From an uncultured Eubacteriales bacterium (GTDB lineage: Bacteria; Bacillota; Clostridia; Oscillospirales; Oscillospiraceae): a stretch of 64,000 nucleotides of DNA. The stretch spans positions 62,001 through 126,000 of the forward strand of contig UQSF01000001.1 of assembly GCA_900543625.1 (NCBI GenBank), written 5' to 3'. Numbering within the stretch: position 1 is the first letter of the stretch; the number at the start of each line of letters is the position of its first letter. Below, piece after piece: positions 49,522 to 57,970 of the stretch. The notes under the pieces were generated by a model. It did not search any database. It was not told the origin of the DNA and saw only the letters and a program-made list of their open reading frames with translations. A program made the translations under genes and the position numbers.

Positions 49522-50820
49522 GTGCTCCAGACATTTCGTAACGCATGGCGGATCGAAGAGCTGCGCAAGAAAATTCTTTTCACGCTGCTGATTGTCCTGC
49601 TTTACCGTCTCGGCAATGCCGTACCCGTACCTTTCGTCGATACCAAAGCGCTTGCGGAGTATTTCCAGTCAAGCGGCCTGCAGAACACGATCCTCGGACT
49701 GTTCAACGTTATGTCCGGCGGCGCGTTCTCTCAGGCAACGATCTTCGCGCTGTCCATCCAGCCGTACATCAACGCTTCCATCATCATTCAGCTCCTGTGC
49801 ATCGCGATCCCCGCGCTGGAGCGTCTGCAGAAGGAAGGCGGCGAGGAAGGCAAGAAGAAGATCGCCAGCATCACCCGCTACAGCACGGTCGCCATCGGTC
49901 TGCTGCAGGGCTTTGCTTACTATATGATGATGCGCAACTACGGCCTCATGAACGCCGACTTTGCCGGCAACATCTGGGCTGCCATCGTCATCATCCTGAC
50001 CTTTACGTCCGGTTCCGCCCTCATCATGTGGCTTGGTGAGCAGATCACCGAGTTCGGCATCGGCAACGGTATCTCGATCATCCTGTTCGTGAGCATCGTC
50101 GCCCGTTTCCCGAACTCCATCATCCGCCAGATCAACAACGTCGCCAACGGCGACCTCGCCTGGTGGGTGCTGGTGCTGATGTACGTCGGCGCTCTGCTGC
50201 TGATCGTCATGATCGTGCTCGTCAACGATGCCGAGCGCCGTCTGCCGGTGCAGTACTCCAAGCGCGTCGTCGGCCGCAAGATGTACGGCGGCCAGAGCAC
50301 GCACCTGCCGATGAAGGTGAACATGAGCGGCGTCCTGCCGATCATCTTTGCCCAGTCGATCGCGTCTCTGCCGGCCACCATCTGCGCCTTCGTTCCGAAG
50401 TGGCAGAGCAGCTGGATCATGAAGCATGTCTTTGATACGACCACCTGGCCGTATATCGTCCTCTACTTCCTGCTCATCATCTTCTTCAGCTATTTCTACT
50501 CCACGATCCAGTTCAACCCGATCGAGGTCGCGAACAACCTGAAGAAGAACGGCGGATTCATCCCGGGCTTCCGTGCAGGCAAGCCGACGAGCGAATTCAT
50601 CCAGAAGGTGCTCAACAAGATCACGCTCTTCGGCGCGATCTATCTGAGCGTCATCGCGATCACGCCGCTGATCATCAGTGCGTGCTCGCAGGCGGAGCAG
50701 CTCACCGGCATCTCCCTGGGCGGCACGTCCATCATCATCGTTGTCGGTGTTGCACTTGAGACCGTCCGCGCACTCGAGGCGCAGATGCTCATGCGCAACT
50801 ATAAGGGTTTCCTGAGCTGA
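49522..50820 (+). CDS. secY: preprotein translocase subunit SecY
   Basis: 432 residues with ten membrane segments. Channel of the Sec translocon, driven by SecA (32947). Typical stretches are VPVPFVDTKAL, GGAFSQATIFALSIQPYINASIIIQLL, GIGNGISIILF, and YFYSTIQFNPIEVANNLKKNGGFIPG. The start is GTG, coupled to rplO. Confidence 0.98.
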   Translation: MLQTFRNAWRIEELRKKILFTLLIVLLYRLGNAVPVPFVDTKALAEYFQSSGLQNTILGLFNVMSGGAFSQATIFALSIQPYINASIIIQLLCIAIPALERLQKEGGEEGKKKIASITRYSTVAIGLLQGFAYYMMMRNYGLMNADFAGNIWAAIVIILTFTSGSALIMWLGEQITEFGIGNGISIILFVSIVARFPNSIIRQINNVANGDLAWWVLVLMYVGALLLIVMIVLVNDAERRLPVQYSKRVVGRKMYGGQSTHLPMKVNMSGVLPIIFAQSIASLPATICAFVPKWQSSWIMKHVFDTTTWPYIVLYFLLIIFFSYFYSTIQFNPIEVANNLKKNGGFIPGFRAGKPTSEFIQKVLNKITLFGAIYLSVIAITPLIISACSQAEQLTGISLGGTSIIIVVGVALETVRALEAQMLMRNYKGFLS

Positions 50821-50836
50821 TAGGAGGATTCATAGT

Positions 50837-51472
50837 ATGAAACTCGTTTTGTTAGGTGCCCCCGGTGCAGGCAAGGGAACGCAGGCTGAGATCCTCAGCC
50901 GCAAGCTGAACATTCCCACCATTTCCACCGGCAACATCCTGCGTGCAGCCATGAAAAACGGCACGCCCGTGGGTCTGAAAGCAAAATCCTATGTGGAAAG
51001 CGGCAAGCTCGTTCCGGACGACGTCATCATCGGCATCGTCTGCGAGCGTCTGGCCGAGCCCGACTGTGCCAATGGTTATATCCTCGACGGCATGCCGCGC
51101 ACCATCCCCCAGGCGGAAGCGCTGGAGCAGCACGGCATCGACGTCGACACCGCCCTCTCGATCGAGATCGCGGATGAGACCATCATCGAGCGCATGTCCG
51201 GCCGCCGGACCTGCAAGGACTGCAGCGCCACGTTCCACATCGTCTCCAACCCTCCCAAGGTGGAAGGCAAGTGCGACTTGTGCGGCGGCGAGCTGACCAT
51301 CCGCAAGGATGACGCTCCCGAAACCGTCAAGGCGCGTCTGGATGTCTACCATGCCGAGACCGAGCCGCTCAAGGACTTCTACGCCCAGCGCGACAAGCTC
51401 GTCTCTGTGGACAACCAGCCGACCATCGAGGCCACGACCGCTGCGATCGAGAAAGCTCTGGGTCTGGAATGA
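50837..51472 (+). CDS. adk: adenylate kinase
   Basis: 211 residues. Interconverts ATP + AMP and 2 ADP. P-loop GAPGAGKGTQ (residues 7-16), AMP site and DGMPRTIPQA. The long LID domain carries four cysteines (CKDC and CDLC), the zinc-binding form typical of Gram-positives. Its last bases overlap the map start. Confidence 0.98.
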   Translation: MKLVLLGAPGAGKGTQAEILSRKLNIPTISTGNILRAAMKNGTPVGLKAKSYVESGKLVPDDVIIGIVCERLAEPDCANGYILDGMPRTIPQAEALEQHGIDVDTALSIEIADETIIERMSGRRTCKDCSATFHIVSNPPKVEGKCDLCGGELTIRKDDAPETVKARLDVYHAETEPLKDFYAQRDKLVSVDNQPTIEATTAAIEKALGLE

Positions 51473-52224
51473 TCATCATCAAATCCGATCCTGAGATCGA
51501 TATCATGCGGCAGGCCGGCCGGATCACCGCTGGCGCGCGTACCATCGCGCGTCAGATGGTGGCCCCGGGCGTGACTACCCGCCAGATCAACCGCGAAGTG
51601 CACAAGTTCATCACGAAGTCCGGCGCGACGCCGTGCTTCATGACCGACGGCGGCTTTCCGACGGCGGCGTGCATCTCCGTCAATGACGAGATCATCCATG
51701 GCATTCCAGGCGACCGCGTCCTGCATGAGGGCGATATCGTCAGTGTCGACGTCGGCGCCCGCTACCGCGGCTTCAACGGCGACTGTGCGGGCACGTTCCC
51801 GTGCGGCCAGTGCTCGGATGAGGCGCTGCGCCTGATCCGCATCACACGGCAGAGCTTTTTTGAGGGCATCCGGTTTGCCCGTGTCGGCTACCGCATCTCC
51901 GATATCGGCCACGCCATTCAGGATTATGCCGAGAGCTATGGCTATTCACTCGTGCGCGAGTATGTCGGCCACGGCGTCGGCGCCGGCCTGCATGAAGCGC
52001 CGGAGATCCCGAACTACGGCAAGCCCGGCCACGGCCCGCGTCTGCAGAAGAACATGACGATCGCCGTGGAGCCGATGGTCAACGCCGGAGACTACGAAGT
52101 CCGCGTTCTTGACAACGGCTGGACCGTGGTCACGGCGGACGGCAGTCTGTCGGCGCACTACGAAAACTCTCTGCTCGTCACGGATGGCGAGCCGGAGATC
52201 CTGACGTTTGCAGACGACATGTGA
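51469..52224 (+). CDS. map: methionine aminopeptidase type I
   Basis: 251 residues. Removes the initiator Met. Metal ligands lie in SVDVGARYRGFNGDCA (two Asp), GHGVGAGLHEAP (His), AVEPMVNAG (Glu) and the final HYENSLLVT (Glu). ATGA overlap with adk. Confidence 0.97.
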   Translation: MIIIKSDPEIDIMRQAGRITAGARTIARQMVAPGVTTRQINREVHKFITKSGATPCFMTDGGFPTAACISVNDEIIHGIPGDRVLHEGDIVSVDVGARYRGFNGDCAGTFPCGQCSDEALRLIRITRQSFFEGIRFARVGYRISDIGHAIQDYAESYGYSLVREYVGHGVGAGLHEAPEIPNYGKPGHGPRLQKNMTIAVEPMVNAGDYEVRVLDNGWTVVTADGSLSAHYENSLLVTDGEPEILTFADDM

Positions 52225-52262
52225 CGGGCGCGTCCCGAAAAACCTTAGGAGGTTCAAACACC

Positions 52263-52481
52263 TTGGCAAAAGACGATGTAATCGAACTGGAGGGCACGGT
52301 TGTTGAATCCCTGCCCAACACGACGTTCCGGGTTGACATTGGCAACGGCCACGTCATCCTGGCGCACATCTCCGGAAAGCTCCGGATGAACTTTATCAGA
52401 ATCCTCCCCGGTGACAAGGTTACGGTTCAGATGTCTCCGTACGATCTGACGCGCGGCCGCATCACCTGGAGAAGCAAGTAG
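52263..52481 (+). CDS. infA: translation initiation factor IF-1
   Basis: 72 residues (AKDDVIELEGTVVESLPNTTFRVDIGNGH; PYDLTRGRITWR). OB fold that blocks the A site during initiation. The start is TTG with AGGAGG 10 nt upstream. Confidence 0.96.
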   Translation: MAKDDVIELEGTVVESLPNTTFRVDIGNGHVILAHISGKLRMNFIRILPGDKVTVQMSPYDLTRGRITWRSK

Positions 52482-52494
52482 GAGGTTAACTACA

Positions 52495-52608
52495 ATGAAA
52501 GTCAGACCGAGTGTCAAGCCCATGTGCGAAAAGTGCAAGGTCATCAAGCGCAAGGGCAAAGTCATGGTTATCTGCGAAAACCCGAAGCACAAACAGAGAC
52601 AGGGCTGA
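52495..52608 (+). CDS. rpmJ: 50S ribosomal protein L36
   Basis: 37 residues: MKVRPSVKPMCEKCKVIKR and MVICENPKHKQRQG. Zinc-ribbon form with CEKC, a later Cys and His. It is short but certain from its sequence and its place between infA and rpsM. AGGAGG at 8 nt. Confidence 0.98.
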   Translation: MKVRPSVKPMCEKCKVIKRKGKVMVICENPKHKQRQG

Positions 52609-52724
52609 TCTGACCCTGTAAGTCCTAACACATCCGCGCCAGAAGGTCGGCTCCCTCCGGCGGGAGTAAGTCGCCTCCCTTTTTGCGCGCGGAACCAAAA
52701 TTTCGAAAGGAATGATCGAATAAG
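52609..52724 (+). promoter_or_regulatory. structured rpmJ-rpsM spacer, possible S4 regulatory site
   Basis: 116 nt with an outer pairing TCCGCGC (52644-52650) to GCGCGGA (near 52684-52692) enclosing a CTCCC/GGGAG hairpin, ending ~30 nt before rpsM. In E. coli S4 represses the alpha operon at a structured site just before rpsM. rpsD is in this operon, so the same logic is possible. The structure is seen; the function is inference. Confidence 0.4.
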
Positions 52725-53093
52725 ATGGCACGTATCGCCGGCGTTGACCTGCCCAAGGACAAGCGAATTGAAATTGGCCTGACCTATGTTTATGGTATCG
52801 GCAGAACCAGCGCAAAAAAGATTCTTGAGATGACCGGCATCAATCCGGACACCCGTGTGAAAGACCTCACCGACGAGGACGAAGCGAAGATCCGTGAGTG
52901 CATCGACCACCACTTCATCGTGGAGGGCGACCTGCGCCGCAGCGTGGCGCTCGATATCAAGCGCCTGACCGAGATCGGCTGCTACCGCGGCCAGCGTCAC
53001 AGACGCGGCCTGCCCGTGCGCGGCCAGCGCAGCAAGACCAATGCGCGTACCCGCAAGGGCCCGAAACGCACGATCGCCAATAAGAAGAAGTAA
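52725..53093 (+). CDS. rpsM: 30S ribosomal protein S13
   Basis: 122 residues (ARIAGVDLPKDKRIEIGLTYVYGIGRTSAKKIL; RRGLPVRGQRSKTNARTRKGPK). 30S head protein contacting tRNA. Confidence 0.98.
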   Translation: MARIAGVDLPKDKRIEIGLTYVYGIGRTSAKKILEMTGINPDTRVKDLTDEDEAKIRECIDHHFIVEGDLRRSVALDIKRLTEIGCYRGQRHRRGLPVRGQRSKTNARTRKGPKRTIANKKK

Positions 53094-53107
53094 GGGAGGG
53101 ATATGTA

Positions 53108-53509
53108 ATGGCAAACGCAGCAAAAGGCAAGAAGGTTCGCACGCGCCGCAAGGAGCGTAAGAACATTGAAAAGGGAGCCGTGCATATCAGCTCTTCCTTC
53201 AACAACACCATGGTCACCATCACGGACACCCAGGGCAATGCGCTCTCTTGGGCTTCTGCCGGTGGCATGGGCTTCCGCGGAAGCAAGAAATCCACCCCCT
53301 TCGCCGCGCAGACCGCCGCTGAGACGGCTGCCAAGGCGGCTATGGAGCACGGCCTGAAGACGGTCGAAGTCTTCGTCAAGGGCCCCGGCTCCGGACGTGA
53401 GGCTGCGATCCGCGCCCTGCAGACTGCAGGACTCGAGGTCACCATGATCAAGGACGTCACCCCCATTCCGCACAATGGCTGCCGTCCTCCGAAACGCCGC
53501 CGCGTCTGA
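53108..53509 (+). CDS. rpsK: 30S ribosomal protein S11
   Basis: 133 residues (HISSSFNNTMVTITDTQGN; VKGPGSGREAAIRALQ; HNGCRPPKRRRV end). Platform protein. Confidence 0.98.
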   Translation: MANAAKGKKVRTRRKERKNIEKGAVHISSSFNNTMVTITDTQGNALSWASAGGMGFRGSKKSTPFAAQTAAETAAKAAMEHGLKTVEVFVKGPGSGREAAIRALQTAGLEVTMIKDVTPIPHNGCRPPKRRRV

Positions 53510-53529
53510 TTGAAGGAGGGAAATGAATT

Positions 53530-54156
53530 ATGGCTAGATATACCGAAGCTGTCTGCCGTCAGTGCCGCAGAGAGGGCCAGAAGCTCTTCCTCAAGGGCGA
53601 CAGATGCTACACCCAGAAGTGCGCGCTCGAGTGCAGAGGCTACGCCCCCGGTCAGCACGGCCAGGGCCGCAGCAAGACCTCTGAGTACGGCTCCCAGCTG
53701 CGCGAGAAGCAGAAGGTTCGCCGCTACTACGGCGTGCTCGAGAAGCAGTTCCGCAGCTACTTCGCCATGGCGGAGAAGCGTCAGGGCATCACGGGCGAGA
53801 ACCTGCTCGCGATCCTCGAGACCCGCCTGGACAACGTCGTCTACCGTCTCGGCTTTGCGATGAGCCGCGCCGAGGCGCGCCAGCTCGTGACGCACGGCCA
53901 CTTCACCGTGGATGGCCGCAAAGTCAACATCCCCAGCTTCCTGGTCAAGCCGGGCATGGTTATTACACTCAAGGACTCCAGCAAGAGTCTCGACAAGATC
54001 AAGGCCAACGTCGAAGCCAACGCTTCCCGTCCGGCGCCGAAGTGGCTGGATTACGACGCCAACAGCATGGTTGGCAAGGTCGTGGCCATCCCCGCGCGCG
54101 ATGACATTGATCTGCCTGTCGAGGAACACCTCATCGTCGAGCTGTATTCCAAGTAA
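53530..54156 (+). CDS. rpsD: 30S ribosomal protein S4
   Basis: 208 residues, the zinc-type form with CRQC near residue 9 and C-X5-C (CYTQKC) near 28-33, then YAPGQHGQ. The S4 domain is RLDNVVYRLGFAMSRAEARQLVTHGH. Its place in the alpha operon, rather than alone, is the clostridial arrangement. Confidence 0.98.
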   Translation: MARYTEAVCRQCRREGQKLFLKGDRCYTQKCALECRGYAPGQHGQGRSKTSEYGSQLREKQKVRRYYGVLEKQFRSYFAMAEKRQGITGENLLAILETRLDNVVYRLGFAMSRAEARQLVTHGHFTVDGRKVNIPSFLVKPGMVITLKDSSKSLDKIKANVEANASRPAPKWLDYDANSMVGKVVAIPARDDIDLPVEEHLIVELYSK

Positions 54157-54236
54157 TAAAGAGACCCTCAAATTGGTAAGCTGACATCCGCAGCGCCGCA
54201 GTGGCGCAACAATACAGTAAGGAGGGTTAAGTCTAA

Positions 54237-55187
54237 ATGATTGAAATTGAAAAGCCGCGCATCGAATGCCTGGAATCCCCGGACGACATTTCCTACGGAA
54301 AGTTCGTCGTCGAGCCTTTGGAGCGTGGCTACGGCACGACCCTGGGTAACTCTCTGCGCAGAGTGCTGCTCTCTTCACTGCCCGGTTATGCCCCGACGTC
54401 CATCCGGATCGCCGGTGTGCAGCACGAGTTTTCGACGATCCCCGGTGTCAAGGAAGACGTCACCGAGATCGTGCTGAATGTGAAGGGTATCATTGCACGC
54501 CTGCATTGCGACGGCCCGAAGACCGTCTATATCGAAGCGGCAGGCGAGTGTGAAGTCACCGCCGGTGACATCAAGGCAGATGCCGAGGTTGAGATCCTCA
54601 ACCCCGAACTGCACATCGCCAGCCTCGGTCCGGACGGCGCGCTCTCCATGGAGATCACGCTTGACCACGGCAGAGGCTATATCCCGGCGGACAAGAACAA
54701 GAGCGCGCAGCAGGTCATCGGGACCATCCCGGTGGACAGCATCTATGCGCCGGTCCTGAAGGTCAACTACGCTGTTGAGAACACCCGTGTGGGCAACCAG
54801 ACGGACTTCGACAAGCTGACCGTTGAGGTCTGGACCGATAAGACCATCTCGGCGCGCGACGCGCTGAGCCTCGGCGCCAAGATCCTGTGCGATCACTTTA
54901 CGCTCTTCACCGATCTGTCTGACACGATCGGCAACAGCTGCACGGTGGTGGAAAAAGAGCCGGAGCGCCCCGATACCGTCATGAAGATGACCATCGAGGA
55001 GCTGGATCTCTCCGTGCGCAGCTTCAACTGCCTCAAGCGCGCGAACATCAACACCGTCGAAGACCTCACCAACAAGACCGAGGAAGAGATGATCAAGGTG
55101 CGCAACCTTGGCCGCAAGTCCCTCGAAGAGGTCGAGCACAAGCTCGCTATGATGGGCCTGAGCCTGGCGAGCGACGACAATCAGTAA
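54237..55187 (+). CDS. rpoA: RNA polymerase alpha subunit
   Basis: 316 residues. N-terminal assembly domain (YGKFVVEPLERGYGTTLGNSLRRVLLSSLPG), linker and C-terminal domain (LDLSVRSFNCLKRANINTVEDL; EEMIKVRNLGRKSLEEV) that contacts promoter UP elements and activators. AGGAGG at 11 nt. Confidence 0.98.
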   Translation: MIEIEKPRIECLESPDDISYGKFVVEPLERGYGTTLGNSLRRVLLSSLPGYAPTSIRIAGVQHEFSTIPGVKEDVTEIVLNVKGIIARLHCDGPKTVYIEAAGECEVTAGDIKADAEVEILNPELHIASLGPDGALSMEITLDHGRGYIPADKNKSAQQVIGTIPVDSIYAPVLKVNYAVENTRVGNQTDFDKLTVEVWTDKTISARDALSLGAKILCDHFTLFTDLSDTIGNSCTVVEKEPERPDTVMKMTIEELDLSVRSFNCLKRANINTVEDLTNKTEEEMIKVRNLGRKSLEEVEHKLAMMGLSLASDDNQ

Positions 55188-55220
55188 TAACCAGCTACTC
55201 TTATCAAGGAGGAAACCGAT

Positions 55221-55562
55221 ATGCCCGGAACAAGGAAACTCGGTAAGACCACCGATCAGCGCAAGGCGATGCTCCGTCAGCAGGTCACGGATCTGCTCGA
55301 CATGGGCCGCATGGAGACGACCGTCTTCCGCGCAAAAGAGATCGCGCCTCTGGCCGAGAAAATGATTACCCTTGGCAAGAAGAAGGACATGGCTGCCTAT
55401 CGTCAGGCGCTGGCCTTCATCACCCGCGAGGATGTTGCCAAGAAGGTGTTCGAGGAAGTCGCCCCGAAGTATGCCGACCGCAACGGCGGCTACACCCGCA
55501 TCACCCGCATCGGCACCCGCCGCGGCGATGCGGCCGAGATGGCTGTCATCGAGCTCGTGTAA
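55221..55562 (+). CDS. rplQ: 50S ribosomal protein L17
   Basis: 113 residues (TRKLGKTTDQRKAMLRQQVTDLLDMGRMETT; YTRITRIGTRRGDAAEMAVIELV). Last gene of the supercluster, followed by a terminator and repeat copy 2. Confidence 0.98.
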   Translation: MPGTRKLGKTTDQRKAMLRQQVTDLLDMGRMETTVFRAKEIAPLAEKMITLGKKKDMAAYRQALAFITREDVAKKVFEEVAPKYADRNGGYTRITRIGTRRGDAAEMAVIELV

Positions 55563-55583
55563 GGTTTGCCCGAACACAAATCC

Positions 55584-55617
55584 AAATGCACCGACCGCTC
55601 TGCGGCCGGTGCATTTT
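55584..55617 (+). terminator. rplQ terminator, left flank of repeat copy 2
   Basis: 10-bp stem AAATGCACCG/CGGTGCATTT with inner pairing and TTTT. It is almost identical (one base in the loop) to the hairpin at 55821-55853 on the other side of the repeat. Confidence 0.85.
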
Positions 55618-55815
55618 CAGCTTGTCCAAAAACCTCGTAGAGTTTCGCTGCCGCCGCGGCGAAAGAAAGCCCAACCATTTTCTCCGGCGACATGTGCGGC
55701 GGAGAAAATACTTCTCGGCCTGCAAACGTGCGCGTTGTCCGCCTCCGGCGGACAGCGCGTGCGCTGCAGTCAGGCCGCAAATCCATTTGTCAAAAAAGTA
55801 GTACTTTTTTGACAG
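55618..55815 (+). repeat. structured dispersed repeat, copy 2
   Basis: 198 bp, same order of hairpins as copies 1 and 3. Its stem B is ATTTTCTCCG/CGGAGAAAAT, while copy 1 has CTCAG/CTGAG and copy 3 CTTCG/CGAAG. Its terminal palindrome is one pair longer (TGTCAAAAAAGTA). The 362-nt gap between rplQ and the response regulator holds only this repeat, its two flanking hairpins and a promoter. Confidence 0.9.
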
Positions 55816-55820
55816 CCCCG

Positions 55821-55853
55821 AATGCACCGACCGCTTTGCGGCCGGTGCATTTT
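55821..55853 (+). terminator. duplicated terminator hairpin, right flank of repeat copy 2
   Basis: Stem AATGCACCG/CGGTGCATT with inner CCG/CGG, followed by TTTCTTGTTTT. Copy of the rplQ terminator at 55584-55617. Confidence 0.82.
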
Positions 55854-55858
55854 CTTGT

Positions 55859-55888
55859 TTTACACACAGGCATGCCCTGTGGTATAAT
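55859..55888 (+). promoter_or_regulatory. promoter of two-component operon
   Basis: TTTACA and perfect TATAAT with 18-nt spacing, directly after the right-hand hairpin of repeat copy 2. Confidence 0.6.
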
Positions 55889-55924
55889 AATCAATCGACA
55901 GACAGACAACAAGGAGGGACGTGT

Positions 55925-56599
55925 ATGCGTATTCTGGTCGTGGAGGACGAACAGGACCTCAACCGCATCCTCGCCAAAACACTCAAAGCCGAGGGCTACA
56001 GCGTCGACAGCTGCTTTGACGGTGTGGAGGCGCTCGACTACCTCAAGGGCGCGGAGTATGACGCCGTTGTGCTCGACGTGATGATGCCGCGCATGGACGG
56101 GTTTTCGGTGCTGGCGCAGATGCGCGCCGACGGCAACGAGACGCCGGTGCTGTTTCTCACGGCGAAGGACAGCGTGCCCGACCGCGTGCACGGGCTGGAT
56201 ACCGGCGCGGACGACTATCTCGTCAAGCCGTTTTCGTTTGATGAGCTTCTTGCGCGGCTGCGTGTCATCACTCGCAAGCACGGCGGCAGCGCGACCAATG
56301 TCTTCACCGTGGCAGATCTCACGGTCGACACCGCTTCGCACCATGTCGCGCGCGGCGGGCGCACGATCTCGCTCTCGGCCAAGGAATTTGCGCTGCTGGA
56401 ATATATGATCCGCAACCGCGGCGTCGTGCTCTCGCGCGAGCGCATTGAAAACCATCTCTGGAACTATGACTACAGCGGCGGCTCGAACGTCGTGGATGTG
56501 TACGTGAGCTACTTGCGCCGCAAGATCGACGCGGACTATCCCACCAAGCTCATCCATACCGTCTGGGGCGTCGGCTGGGTGCTGCGGGAGGAAGTATGA
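55925..56599 (+). CDS. OmpR-family response regulator
   Basis: 224 residues. Receiver domain with the acidic pair VEDEQD (about 6-11), phosphorylated Asp in VVLDVMMPRMDG (D51) and the Lys of VKPFSFDEL. A C-terminal OmpR/PhoB winged helix follows (ALLEYMIRNRGVVLSRERIENHLWNYDY). Partner of the kinase whose ATG overlaps its stop. Targets unknown. Confidence 0.95.
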   Translation: MRILVVEDEQDLNRILAKTLKAEGYSVDSCFDGVEALDYLKGAEYDAVVLDVMMPRMDGFSVLAQMRADGNETPVLFLTAKDSVPDRVHGLDTGADDYLVKPFSFDELLARLRVITRKHGGSATNVFTVADLTVDTASHHVARGGRTISLSAKEFALLEYMIRNRGVVLSRERIENHLWNYDYSGGSNVVDVYVSYLRRKIDADYPTKLIHTVWGVGWVLREEV

Positions 56600-57969
56600 G
56601 AAGACCGTCACTCAAGATCCGCATCACGGCGTGGTTTGCGCTCATGATGTTCGTCATCGAGGCGCTGGTGCTCTCGTTCCTGCTTGCCGTCAACGGCACG
56701 ATCGTCACAAACGACCCCGAGTCGCGTCTCGTGCGCGTGCTCGAGCATAACGCCGACCGCGTCAAGTATAAAAACCGGCAGTTTCGCTATGACCACATCC
56801 ACTATTACCGCAGCGGCGTGTACACGGTGCTCTACGACGCGGACGGCAATCCCCTGCAGGGCACGTTCCCGGCGGAGTTTTCGCCCGCGCAGCCGCTGCC
56901 GCTCAGCGGGGACGCGGTGCGTACCGTCACCTGCGGCGAGCAGACGTTTTATGTCTATGATGTGCACGTCGACATGATGGTCGGCAGCGTCTGGCTGCGC
57001 GGCGTCATCGACGCGAACGCAAAAGGCGGCGTCATGCGCGTGATCCTGCCGCTGGCGTGGTCACTGCTGCCGGTGCTGCTGGTGCTGTCGGTCATCGGCG
57101 GGTATTTCATCGCCAGCCGCGCCCTGCGCCCCGTGCGCCAGCTCACGGCCGCGGCCAATGCCATCTCCGACGGGCAGGATCTCAAGGCGCGCATCGGTCT
57201 GCCGCACACAAAGGGCAGCGACGAGATCTATCAGCTCTCGGCGTCGTTTGACAATATGTTCGACCGGCTCGAGCGCTCGTTCGAGGCTGAGCAGCGCTTC
57301 ACGTCCGACGCTTCGCACGAGCTGCGCACGCCGACGACCGTCATCCTCGCTGCCTGCGAGGACGCGCGCAAAAACGCCCGCACCCCGGCGGACTATCAGG
57401 CCGCGCTCGACGTCGTCGACCGGCAGGCGCACAAGATGTCGCAGCTCATCGCCAGCATGCTCGAGATCACGCGCCTCGATCAGGGCACGCAGAAGGTCAA
57501 CTGGGAGTATGCAGACCTGTCCGATCTTGTCACCGTCATCTGCGACGAGCAGACCATGGTCGCGCGCCGCGGTATCCGCATCGGCTGCGCGGCAGAACCG
57601 GACATTTTCATCGACATGGATGTGTTTCTCATGTCGCGCGTCGTGCAGAACCTGCTCGACAATGCCTTCAAGTTCGGCATCGACGGCGGCTGGATCCATG
57701 TAGCGCTCCGGCGCACGGATACCGGCGCGCAGCTGACCGTGCAGGACAACGGCGTCGGTATCTCGCAGGAAGATCTGGACAGAATATGGCAGAGGTTTTA
57801 TCAGGCCGACCCCAGCCGGCAGGAAAGCGCGGGACTGGGTCTGGGCCTGTCGATGGTGCAGCAGATCGTGGCGCTGCACGGCGGCACGGTTGCCGTCGCA
57901 AGCGTGAAGGGCCGCGGCACGACGTTCACGGTCACGCTGCCGGAACACCACGGAAAAGAGGAGAAGTAA
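56596..57969 (+). CDS. sensor histidine kinase
   Basis: 457 residues. Two membrane segments (about 12-33 and 155-175) flank an outer sensor domain of ~120 residues. HAMP domain (SRALRPVRQLTAAANAI), H-box FTSDASHELRTP, N-box NLLDNAFKFG, G1 VQDNGVGIS and G2 GLGLGLSMVQQIV follow. This is the CssS/ArlS-like layout. The signal is unknown. The M29 aminopeptidase starts 1 nt after its stop. Confidence 0.95.
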   Translation: MRRPSLKIRITAWFALMMFVIEALVLSFLLAVNGTIVTNDPESRLVRVLEHNADRVKYKNRQFRYDHIHYYRSGVYTVLYDADGNPLQGTFPAEFSPAQPLPLSGDAVRTVTCGEQTFYVYDVHVDMMVGSVWLRGVIDANAKGGVMRVILPLAWSLLPVLLVLSVIGGYFIASRALRPVRQLTAAANAISDGQDLKARIGLPHTKGSDEIYQLSASFDNMFDRLERSFEAEQRFTSDASHELRTPTTVILAACEDARKNARTPADYQAALDVVDRQAHKMSQLIASMLEITRLDQGTQKVNWEYADLSDLVTVICDEQTMVARRGIRIGCAAEPDIFIDMDVFLMSRVVQNLLDNAFKFGIDGGWIHVALRRTDTGAQLTVQDNGVGISQEDLDRIWQRFYQADPSRQESAGLGLGLSMVQQIVALHGGTVAVASVKGRGTTFTVTLPEHHGKEEK

Positions 57970-57970
57970 T

